DNA of 64,000 bases, taken from contig NZ_JAPHNC010000003.1 of assembly GCF_026241255.1 (NCBI RefSeq), forward strand, positions 1 to 64,000. The letters run 5' to 3'. Under the pieces are notes generated by a model that saw only the letters and a list, made by a program, of their open reading frames with translations, ran no database searches and was not told the DNA's origin. The stretch's first letter is position 1, and each line of letters opens with the position of its first letter. Positions 8,919-15,262 of the stretch are shown in pieces. This DNA is from Helicobacter sp. MIT 21-1697 (lineage in GTDB: Bacteria; Campylobacterota; Campylobacteria; Campylobacterales; Helicobacteraceae). The translations under genes were made by a program, and so were the position numbers.

Positions 8919-9553
8919 AACACAAATCCCCTCATCGCTTTTCTATGATTGTGAGCTTTTGCCTTTGCAGTGCGCTTTATGCGCTTATGGTTATAGGGTA
9001 TAACTATGCAAGTGCGCATTTTAAGACTGCTGGAGAGGCGCAAAAAATCTATCTACTCTCCTTGCAATATTTTAATAATGATGCGGGTGAAGATTCTAAG
9101 GCAATAGATAAAAAGCAAAAAGACAAGAGTAAAACATTGAAAAGCAAAAAAGCACAGAGCAAAACTCTATCAAAGAAACTTGCAAGTAAAGATGAGACTT
9201 TGTTGGAGAGTGCGCAAGAATCTGCTATCAATCAAACTCAAAGTGTGCAATCTCGCTCAAGTAATGTGGCGGAGGTAGATTCATATATGAAATATGTCTA
9301 TACGCTTATTGCTAAGGCTTCTATGCGTCAAAGTGTTTTAAAACATACGACAACAAAGGGAGAAGTGAGCCTTATCTTTAGTATTGATATGCAAGGAGGC
9401 ATACACGATATTCATATACATAAAAGATCTCAAGATTCGCATATTGATGAGGTGGCAATATCCACGATAAAGAGTATAGAAAAGGAGCTAAAAAAGCCAA
9501 GCAAGGAATACACGATGAGTGTAACGCTTGGCATTGGTAATAATAAAAGATAA
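8903..9553 (+). CDS. TonB-like energy transducer
   Basis: The 216-residue protein has a single N-terminal membrane segment (about residues 14-35), a Lys/Ser-rich periplasmic linker (residues 65-105) and a C-terminal domain with GEVSLIFSIDMQGGIHDIHI and a following alpha-beta pattern typical of TonB C-terminal domains. It begins 16 bases inside the ATPase gene, so it belongs to the same operon. An alternative start is ATG 8945. No Pro-rich linker is present, unlike enterobacterial TonB. It probably energises one or both receptors flanking the cluster; ExbB/ExbD are not in the window. Confidence 0.75.
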   Translation: MPKNIEHKSPHRFSMIVSFCLCSALYALMVIGYNYASAHFKTAGEAQKIYLLSLQYFNNDAGEDSKAIDKKQKDKSKTLKSKKAQSKTLSKKLASKDETLLESAQESAINQTQSVQSRSSNVAEVDSYMKYVYTLIAKASMRQSVLKHTTTKGEVSLIFSIDMQGGIHDIHIHKRSQDSHIDEVAISTIKSIEKELKKPSKEYTMSVTLGIGNNKR

Positions 9554-9565
9554 GAATCTAAGACA

Positions 9566-11761
9566 TTAAAAATCAAGTGTGATATTTGCCCAATATCTGC
9601 GCCCCTCTTGAATCATCGCGCCGTGCATATTGACATTCCCATTACTACTACCATAAGTATAATTTCTAAAATCAATAAAGTTTGTATCAAAGAGATTATA
9701 CACGCCGCCATTTAAGCGGATAGATTCTGTAATTTTATAGCCCAAGCCGAGATTGACAATCGTATAAGGCTTATAGTATGTGCCTCCAAGTGTATTTCTA
9801 ATGGCTGTTGCTTGTGATGAATCACCTAAAGCACTTGTATTCAGCAAACCTGCTTTGTGCTGTCCTTGCAGGTAGATATTGAATTTATTGTGTGTATAAG
9901 AGAGTTTGGAGACGATATTATGTTTTGCCACACTTGAGAGAGGTCTGCCTTTATTGCTCCCTGAAGTAATTTCAGAATCCACAAAAGTATAAGCCACATC
10001 AAAGCCTACGCCATAAATAGGTTTAATGCCAAAGCTAGATTCTATGCCTTGAGAGAACGCGCTATCGGCATTGATAGCTAAACTACACTGAGTACTACTT
10101 CCTCCATAATTATTGCAAGTAATCTCATAAAACGCACCTTGTGCATTTTTATTCACTCGTGTGCTTTCAATTTTATCTTTAAAGTTTGAGCGGAAAAACA
10201 TTAAAGAAAAATCAATATATTTTCCATCAAAAATCGTGCCTATTTCATAGCTCACTGAAGTTTCTGGTTTCAAGTTAGGATTACCCAAAAAAGCAAGAGT
10301 GCCTTGACTTCCATAGCCATAGACAGCGTCAATGAGCTGATTAGCATAAGGAGCTTTATATCCTGTGGCTACCCCGCCTTTAAGCGCAAAGCCATCAAGA
10401 ATCTCATATACAAGATATGCGCGTGGGCTGACATTTGAGCCGAATTTATCATTATAATTATATCTTGCCCCAAGTGTGAAAGTGAGCGGCTCAAAGATAT
10501 TGTATTCATCTTCGGCAAAGAGTGCGAAAGTATTGCGATTATGACTTGCAGGAGTTGCAGCTAAATCATAATAATTCTCAAAGCGATATTCTGCACCCAC
10601 ATTTAAAATATTACTCTCTCCCAAAGGAAGCAAAAGCCGCGTATCAGCGATAACATCATTAGAGGCAATATCTCTGTTTTTACCAAGATTTGGAGAACTT
10701 GTTTTCCCTGCGACAAGTCGCCCTGTATTATTTGTGCGCATAAATTGTAGAGTGTTTTTCCAAGTCCCAAAATCATAAGAGCCTTTATGTCCAATAGCCC
10801 CAAGAATCTTATCTACACCCACTTCTTTTTCATAACCACCCCTACCTGATGAAGTATTTACACCAAGTGTGCCTATTTCTCCCTTGCGATTATCATAGGT
10901 TGATGTCGTGTAATCTACATCAGCATAGAGCATATTTTTGCTATCAGGTAGCCAAGTGAGCCGTGTGCCGACATTGAGCAATGAAAATTTTGTGCCGAAG
11001 AAAGTATTGACATCTTGCCCTAAGTCATTTTTAGGTCTATCACTTGGATTTCTGTGAATCTGTCGCACCCTAAAGGTTAGCCCTAAATGCTTTGTAAGCC
11101 CACCCTGTGTCCAAAGTGAGTTTTGATAAGTATTGCCAAAAGTAGAAGATTCTGGCACAATGATTTGAGATTGAAATGATGTGTGCCATTTCTCTGTAAT
11201 GGGCTTAGTAACGATATTGACAACACCGCCTATTGCATCACTTCCATAGAGTGTGCTCATAGGTCCTTTGATAACCTCAATGCGCTCAATCGCACCCATT
11301 GGAGGGATAAAGGTATTATATACGCCAACGCCTAAGTTCGCAGTAGCTACATCGCCACTAGGATTTTGCCTTAAGCCATCAACCAAAAAAAGTGTATAGC
11401 CAGAGGGCATACCACGAATAGAAATAGCCGAAGCACCGAGTTTGTTTGAAGTTTCATCAAGACTTACGCCGGGCACTTCTTTAAGGGCTTCGCCTAAGTC
11501 TCTATAAGGTTTTTGCTCTAGTTCTTCTTTGGTGATGATATTTACAGACGCTGGAGCATCAACTACATTTTTCTCGCTCCCTGAAGCGGCGGTAACGACA
11601 GATTTTTGTAATTTGACATTGCGCGTTGCGCTTGGAGATTGCACTTGCTTTGCGGATTCTGTGATTTGAGAAGTTTCATTTCTTATCTCATCGGCATAGG
11701 CACAAAGGGATAAAAAGTAGATTATCCCCCCCCCCAATAGTATTCTACTTATTGTTCTCAT
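9566..11761 (-). CDS. Second TonB-dependent receptor (CirA/FrpB-like), phase-variable
   Basis: The start is set at ATG 11761 (MRTISRILLGGGII), preceded by AAAGGAAATAAA; the frame stays open further upstream but that stretch is AT-rich and lacks a signal peptide. The 731-residue protein has a signal peptide ending CAYAD, a TonB-box-like region, a plug (VDAPASVNIITKEELEQKPY, SAISIRGMPSGYTLFLVDG, IKGPMSTLYGSDAIGGVVNI) and a barrel ending in YWANITLDF. It is convergent with the TonB-like gene, 12 bases apart. A ten-G tract in the signal-peptide codons is presently in frame. Confidence 0.93.
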   Translation of the reverse strand: MRTISRILLGGGIIYFLSLCAYADEIRNETSQITESAKQVQSPSATRNVKLQKSVVTAASGSEKNVVDAPASVNIITKEELEQKPYRDLGEALKEVPGVSLDETSNKLGASAISIRGMPSGYTLFLVDGLRQNPSGDVATANLGVGVYNTFIPPMGAIERIEVIKGPMSTLYGSDAIGGVVNIVTKPITEKWHTSFQSQIIVPESSTFGNTYQNSLWTQGGLTKHLGLTFRVRQIHRNPSDRPKNDLGQDVNTFFGTKFSLLNVGTRLTWLPDSKNMLYADVDYTTSTYDNRKGEIGTLGVNTSSGRGGYEKEVGVDKILGAIGHKGSYDFGTWKNTLQFMRTNNTGRLVAGKTSSPNLGKNRDIASNDVIADTRLLLPLGESNILNVGAEYRFENYYDLAATPASHNRNTFALFAEDEYNIFEPLTFTLGARYNYNDKFGSNVSPRAYLVYEILDGFALKGGVATGYKAPYANQLIDAVYGYGSQGTLAFLGNPNLKPETSVSYEIGTIFDGKYIDFSLMFFRSNFKDKIESTRVNKNAQGAFYEITCNNYGGSSTQCSLAINADSAFSQGIESSFGIKPIYGVGFDVAYTFVDSEITSGSNKGRPLSSVAKHNIVSKLSYTHNKFNIYLQGQHKAGLLNTSALGDSSQATAIRNTLGGTYYKPYTIVNLGLGYKITESIRLNGGVYNLFDTNFIDFRNYTYGSSNGNVNMHGAMIQEGRRYWANITLDF
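11726..11735 (-). repeat. Poly-G tract (10 G) in the second receptor signal peptide
   Basis: Ten consecutive G on the coding strand (C on the + strand) encode part of LGGG at codons 9-12. Any change other than a multiple of three shifts the frame within the signal peptide. The present state is ON. Confidence 0.85.
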
Positions 11762-12000
11762 TTTATTTCCTTTTATATAAAAGTATTTATAAACTGAAAG
11801 CGAAATTATAAATATACAAAACTTAAAATAAAATTTATTATAGGAATAATTACTAAAATATATAAAATAGAGTTGAGGAGAGTGATGTTGTTGAGAAATT
11901 TTGATTCTATTTTTTAGATGATTTGCATTCTTCAAATGCTTTAATATGTGTTGCATTTCTTGTTGTATAAGTATTATATATTCGTGCATAGGAGGATACA

Positions 12001-12177
12001 TTGAAAGCAATATTACTTTTATTTATTCCTTTTTTGTTTTTGAGTTGTGCGCTCCCACCTGACAGAGAGCCTTATGCAGATTGTAGAAAGACGCACGCAC
12101 TTGATTTTTGTAATTGGTGGGACGCACCACAAAAAAATGCGTTTGGCTCAAGTGAGGCAGGATATAGGGATAGGTGA
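12001..12177 (+). CDS. Small predicted lipoprotein, 58 residues
   Basis: A TTG start at 12001 follows GGAGG six bases upstream. The product begins with a lipoprotein signal peptide with lipobox FLSCA (Cys 16), followed by a short, Cys-containing periplasmic part (DCRK, FCNWWDAP). I do not recognise the family. Small lipoproteins like this occur in phage lysis cassettes and plasmid entry-exclusion loci. It lies just left of the first solitary CRISPR repeat and divergent from the receptor gene, so it may mark the left end of the foreign DNA. Confidence 0.6.
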   Translation: MKAILLLFIPFLFLSCALPPDREPYADCRKTHALDFCNWWDAPQKNAFGSSEAGYRDR

Positions 12178-12206
12178 AAAACCTTTCTTTGATTTGCTTA
12201 CCCGAT

Positions 12207-12242
12207 GTTTTAGCCGCTTTTTAAATTCTTTTATGGTAAAAT
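12207..12242 (+). repeat. Solitary CRISPR repeat 1
   Basis: All 36 bases match the array repeat except one C-to-G change in the sequence TATGGTAAAAT (array: TATGCTAAAAT). The change keeps the TGnTAAAAT extended -10 motif and gives the form found in Campylobacter jejuni repeats. It has the same orientation as the array 18.6 kb to the right. The next repeat is 321 bases away rather than 30. Confidence 0.95.
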
Positions 12243-12390
12243 GAAAGCCTCTATTGATAGGTTGTGTATAATAATGCTCTTGTATGAGATAAAGAGGGTA
12301 ATCTGCCTTTATTTTTACCTCGTTATAGGGTTGAGACAGGATAAGCTGGTGGCTGATAGCTTTGATAAACTAAAGCAGAGTTTGGAATGA
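12241..12390 (+). pseudogene. Open frame of 49 codons starting inside repeat 1, probable gene fragment
   Basis: The first ATG uses the last two bases of repeat 1 as its A and T, so either the start was created by the junction or an older gene was cut here. There is no ribosome site upstream. An internal ATG at 12274 would give 38 residues. The product is hydrophobic in the middle (VICLYFYLVIGL) with a charged tail. No family recognised. Whether it is translated is open; a leaderless transcript from the repeat promoter is conceivable. Confidence 0.35.
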
Positions 12391-12413
12391 GCGAATTTTA
12401 AAAAAGGGTCAAA

Positions 12414-12563
12414 ATGAAATATGCAATAGTTTTAATAGCATTATTTTATGCAGGGTGTGCTAACTGCGGAGATTTATGTATGAGTGCGACACAGGGTGCA
12501 GCATTTGGCGTGGGAGCAGGAATAGGTGCTGGAGCGATGAGCGCTGTATTAGGGGGCAACTAA
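12414..12563 (+). CDS. Small glycine-zipper lipoprotein, 49 residues
   Basis: ATG 12414 is preceded by AAAAAGGGTC. The product has a lipobox (FYAGC, Cys 15), a short CxxC-containing segment (CANCGDLC) and a glycine-zipper hydrophobic tail (GVGAGIGAGAMSAVLGG). It ends one base before solitary repeat 2. Such peptides can insert in membranes; a lysis, exclusion or toxin role would fit but nothing specific is recognised. Confidence 0.6.
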   Translation: MKYAIVLIALFYAGCANCGDLCMSATQGAAFGVGAGIGAGAMSAVLGGN

Positions 12564-12599
12564 AGTTTAGCCGCTTTTTAAATTCTTTTATGCTAAAAT
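12564..12599 (+). repeat. Solitary CRISPR repeat 2
   Basis: Thirty-four of 36 bases match; only the first two differ (AG instead of GT). The 3' part with TGCTAAAAT is intact. It has the same orientation as the array. The distance to repeat 3 is 897 bases. Confidence 0.93.
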
Positions 12600-12859
12600 G
12601 CTACACCTCCCAAATACTCCTTTTTTTGCAAAGATAATCTAGCATATTGTTTTTTTGTTATTTCTAATTGTTTCTCTGTTTCTTTTAAATCAGCACATAC
12701 TTTTTCATATTCACTTTGATTTTTAGCTATTTCTATATCAATAGATTCTATATCAAACAATTTCATTAGCTTAGTCTCTTTATTGTTTGATTGAGAATCT
12801 TCAACAATAGGTTCTATATTTTCTTGCTCTTGTGTTTCTATTTGTATTACATCATTCAT
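12593..12859 (-). pseudogene. Coiled-coil protein gene truncated at its 3' end by repeat 2
   Basis: The 88-residue product is acidic at the start and then a coiled coil (EYEKVCADLKETEKQLEITK). Its stop codon and the last residues lie in repeat 2, so the native C-terminus has been replaced by repeat sequence. No family recognised. It is followed upstream on the same strand by two further genes, consistent with a piece of a phage or plasmid operon captured in the opposite orientation to its neighbours. Confidence 0.55.
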
Positions 12860-12880
12860 TTTTATTACGCTGTAGGCATT

Positions 12881-13228
12881 TTATTTTTTATTTGTTACAA
12901 CAAATGATATTTGAAATTTACCATCGTCTCTTAAATGATAATCATTCGTTTTCACATTTAAATAAAAAACACTGACTTTTCTTTTAAACTCATTCATAAA
13001 TTTTGTAAAAAAATCGTGCATATCATTTCCATTATACACTCCTTCAACACCAACAATTAATATATCATCATTTTTTTTATTTATATCACACTTTAATGTT
13101 TTAATTTTATTCATATTTGAACCTAGAATACTTGTTACTAATGCCTTGATTTTATCTTTGTATCTTTCTATCTTTGCATCAACCCTAACAAATTTTTCAC
13201 CCTTATAAGTTACATACTTTGGATTCAT
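12881..13228 (-). CDS. Hypothetical protein, 115 residues
   Basis: ATG 13228 follows AAGGGGCATTA, a good ribosome site. The protein is mixed alpha/beta and basic, with strands such as DDILIVGVEGVY and KFQISFVVTNK. No family recognised. It has no signal or membrane segment. It is the only complete gene in the 897-base segment between repeats 2 and 3. Confidence 0.6.
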   Translation of the reverse strand: MNPKYVTYKGEKFVRVDAKIERYKDKIKALVTSILGSNMNKIKTLKCDINKKNDDILIVGVEGVYNGNDMHDFFTKFMNEFKRKVSVFYLNVKTNDYHLRDDGKFQISFVVTNKK

Positions 13229-13279
13229 TAATGCCCCTTCGTTTTAGTTTGTAAATTATAACACATTTCTATTTTATTT

Positions 13280-13496
13280 TTACAAATAATTACCCGCATA
13301 CGATTCTTGCCATTGCGCTGCTCTTGCAGATTTATCTTGTAATTCTCTTACATTTTCTTTTTTGACTTCTTCTTTGCGCTCTGCCTCTACATTATCTCTT
13401 TGTGCTTTAGCAATGGCTTTGTCTTCCAAAATCTTATTCCAAGTATCAACATAATGTGCATTACCAAATATGTCTCTAGTTTGTGTATTGAGTGCC
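13280..13496 (-). pseudogene. C-terminal fragment of an unknown gene, cut at its 5' end by repeat 3
   Basis: An open frame of 71 codons runs from the edge of repeat 3 to a TAA at 13282-13280 without a start codon. Reading back into the repeat hits a stop. The product is charged and helical (ILEDKAIAKAQRDNVEAERK) and ends QWQESYAGNYL. This looks like the tail of a larger phage or plasmid protein. The cut falls exactly on the repeat boundary. Confidence 0.6.
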
Positions 13497-13532
13497 GTTT
13501 TAGCCGCTTTTTAAATTCTTTTATGCTAAAAT
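13497..13532 (+). repeat. Solitary CRISPR repeat 3
   Basis: All 36 bases are identical to the array repeat, in the same orientation. It abuts a truncated reading frame on its left. The next repeat is 384 bases to the right. Confidence 0.97.
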
Positions 13533-13558
13533 TTTCCTTTTTGTATCATAATGGCTCT

Positions 13559-13624
13559 ATGAGTAGAAAAGAGAAAATAAAGGCAATGATTGATTTTTAC
13601 AAAGCTATGATAATGCCTTTATGA
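13559..13624 (+). CDS. Very short ORF (21 codons), probably the displaced N-terminus of the next gene
   Basis: MSRKEKIKAMIDFYKAMIMP is basic and helical. Its stop TGA overlaps the ATG of the next frame. One extra T in the CCTTT run would join the two frames into a single 77-78 residue protein with a basic cytoplasmic N-terminus and two membrane helices. Either a frameshift mutation or an ATGA-coupled gene pair would explain it. Confidence 0.4.
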   Translation: MSRKEKIKAMIDFYKAMIMPL

Positions 13625-13791
13625 CTGCCTTGTTTGGTGTGCTAAGCTATACTTTTATGCACTATAAAGACTTTTTAATGCAAGAAACGATTATTGTCAT
13701 TGTTTGCGTTATCAGTATTTTGTCAGTTCTCTTTGTATTTGTAAAACTCTTTTTAAGAGAAATTAATAAACTTGAAAAGGAGAAAGAATAA
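13621..13791 (+). CDS. Small two-helix membrane protein, 56 residues (holin-like layout)
   Basis: Two hydrophobic segments (ALFGVLSYTFMHY and TIIVIVCVISILSVLFVFV) are followed by a charged tail (REINKLEKEKE). The gene overlaps the ATG of the next small ORF (TAATG). Size and layout resemble phage holins, but no family is recognised. It sits immediately right of solitary repeat 3, whose -10-like end could supply its promoter. Confidence 0.55.
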   Translation: MTALFGVLSYTFMHYKDFLMQETIIVIVCVISILSVLFVFVKLFLREINKLEKEKE

Positions 13792-13880
13792 TGGGTTTTC
13801 TTGCTCTTATTGTAGCGTTTATAGCTTTTTTTGGATTTACCACATACTTGATTTATAAACTTTCTAAAGTTACACAATAG
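13791..13880 (+). CDS. Single-helix membrane peptide, 29 residues
   Basis: It starts within the stop of the previous gene (TAATG), with AAAGGAGAAAG as the ribosome site. It is almost entirely one transmembrane helix (FLALIVAFIAFFGFTTYLIY) with a short basic tail. Tight coupling to the preceding gene suggests the two act together in the membrane. Confidence 0.5.
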   Translation: MGFLALIVAFIAFFGFTTYLIYKLSKVTQ

Positions 13881-13916
13881 GGGATAACGCTATTATTGTG
13901 CTTCGCACTTTGCGTT

Positions 13917-13953
13917 GTTTTAGCCGCTTATTAAATTCTTTATATGATAAAAT
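13917..13953 (+). repeat. Solitary CRISPR repeat 4, degenerate
   Basis: The sequence matches the array repeat over its length with one inserted base and about three substitutions (GCTTATTAAATTC; TTTATATGATAAAAT). The TGnTAAAAT motif is retained. It has the same orientation as the array. To its right lie 16.9 kb of mobile-element DNA before the next repeat at 30862. Confidence 0.88.
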
Positions 13954-14016
13954 ATAGCGTAATGTTTATGCAGGCAATCGGACAACATTTAAATACCACA
14001 GCATAAAGGAGCAGAA

Positions 14017-14193
14017 ATGAAATTCGCGGCATTCTTAGCCATTGTATTAATATGGGTATTGATAGGAGTAAATTGGGTAAAAACAACTGAAAGAACACAA
14101 TGTAAAAAAGATATTTTGAGACCGAATGATGCCCTTAGCAACGGAATAGATGCTCTTTTTGATTGCTGGGGCAAATCATACAACAAGGAGTAA
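14017..14193 (+). CDS. Small membrane-anchored protein, 58 residues
   Basis: ATG 14017 follows AAAGGAGCAGAA. A single N-terminal helix (FLAIVLIWVLIGVNWV) is followed by about 35 residues with two Cys (TQCKK, FDCWG). No family recognised. It heads a trio of tiny genes to the right of repeat 4. Confidence 0.55.
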   Translation: MKFAAFLAIVLIWVLIGVNWVKTTERTQCKKDILRPNDALSNGIDALFDCWGKSYNKE

Positions 14194-14195
14194 TA

Positions 14196-14291
14196 ATGGG
14201 AATGTTAGATATATGCTTATTAGTATTGGGCAGTATAGTTGCTTTTAGAGTTATACTTATATTCTATAAAAAATGGGAAAAGGAGGACTAG
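14196..14291 (+). CDS. Single-helix peptide, 31 residues
   Basis: It starts two bases after the previous stop with an AAGGAG site. It is one hydrophobic segment (DICLLVLGSIVAFRVILIFY) and a charged tail. Likely cotranscribed with the genes on either side. No function recognised. Confidence 0.45.
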   Translation: MGMLDICLLVLGSIVAFRVILIFYKKWEKED

Positions 14292-14294
14292 ATT

Positions 14295-14378
14295 ATGAAG
14301 TTTGTAAGATTATGGACAAAAATTGTTTTTAAAGCAAAGTTTAAGCTTGGAAGTGTTTTAAAAATTTGGTCGCCATAA
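14295..14378 (+). CDS. Basic peptide, 27 residues
   Basis: It starts three bases after the previous stop with AAAAGGAGG upstream. Cationic and amphipathic (RLWTKIVFKAKFKLG). It could be a membrane-active peptide or spurious; only the ribosome site and spacing support it. Confidence 0.35.
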   Translation: MKFVRLWTKIVFKAKFKLGSVLKIWSP

Positions 14379-15262
14379 TAAACGCTTTTTTCTTAAAATA
14401 AAATTAAACTCATTTATCCCTTAAAAAATTTCTTGTTGCTCTTACTTAGAATCTTCTTAGCCTTTTTTCAATATTCATATCTTTTTTAATCACTTACCTT
14501 ACGCATTTTTTAAGTTTTTGGAAATTATTTTCCACCCTTTATTAGATTTATATATAAGGGAAAAGATAGAATTATTTATTTCACTAGAAATTAAGATTTT
14601 AAGTAAAAAAGAAAAGCTTTGAAATTATAAAATCTCATTTGTTTTAAGTGTGAGAGAAATTGCTTTCAAGTGAGGTATGCAAAAGAGTTTCTTTGTTTTA
14701 TATTCTACTAAAGGATTTATGAGTTAGTTCCTAAAATTGCTTCTAAGATTAAACAACATAAGTTCCTATTTTGTCTTAAATTGCTTTGAAGTGAATTTTA
14801 AAGTGCTTGCAAAGAGAAAAAAGAATAGAATTTGAGTGATGAGAAGTAAAGATTTTAAAGAAAAAAATTTGCTATAAAGTGAAATAAGTTTTGTTCTAAA
14901 GTGAGAGAGGTTTGCTCTTAAGAAATTTAAGTTTGATTTTTAGATTTATAAACTCTTTTTTTGTCTATGTTTTTTTTGAATTGAGATTATGTGTTTTTGC
15001 CGCACTTGAGTATAAATTTTTTTGCAATCTTTCCTAAAAATTGTCATATAATGATAATTTTGCTATAATTCCGCTATGTGCGGACTTTCAAACGCAAAAT
15101 ACACATTTTGAGGGTTATCCTGCACATTTCTGCCTTTCTCTGATTTTTATTATCTTTTCATTTACTTTTTTCTTTGGTATTTTTATACAATGCCAGTGTG
15201 AAATTTGCAGGAATTTGATACGAGTTTTAAGAAGGTCATCTAGTCAAAATATAAGGGAAAAA
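14379..15262. other. Non-coding 0.9-kb region, candidate replication or transfer origin
   Basis: No convincing gene is present. The region is very AT-rich and contains a cluster of degenerate direct repeats (14638-14925) and, just after it, the relaxase gene. In plasmids and ICEs the oriT and iteron origins usually lie next to the relaxase, so an origin role is inferred. Low GC and lack of symmetry elements prevent naming a nic site. Confidence 0.45.
14638..14925 (+). repeat. Iteron-like direct repeats, motif near TTGCTTTAAAGTGA
   Basis: Related copies read TTGTTTTAAGTGTGA (14639), TTGCTTTCAAGTGA (14660), TTGCTTCTAAGATT (14737), TTGCTTTGAAGTGA (14781), TTGCTATAAAGTGA (14869), TTGTTCTAAAGTGA (14891) and TTGCTCTTAAGAAA (14912). 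All are in one orientation with irregular spacing. Such arrays bind replication initiators in iteron plasmids; no Rep gene is seen in this window. Confidence 0.5.

Noticed and set aside
11762-12010. N-terminal extension of the second TonB receptor
   Set aside because: The extension is AT-rich, lacks a signal sequence and overlaps the divergent lipoprotein start; MRTISRILLGGG with AAAGGAAATAAA upstream is a proper signal-peptide start.
12047-12244. 65-codon frame over the lipoprotein gene and repeat 1
   Set aside because: It is out of phase with the lipoprotein, has no ribosome site and ends within repeat-derived sequence.
15041-15262. Relaxase start at 15041
   Set aside because: The extra 74 residues are hydrophobic and Cys-rich, and lie in the AT-rich non-coding region; ATG 15263 has a good ribosome site.
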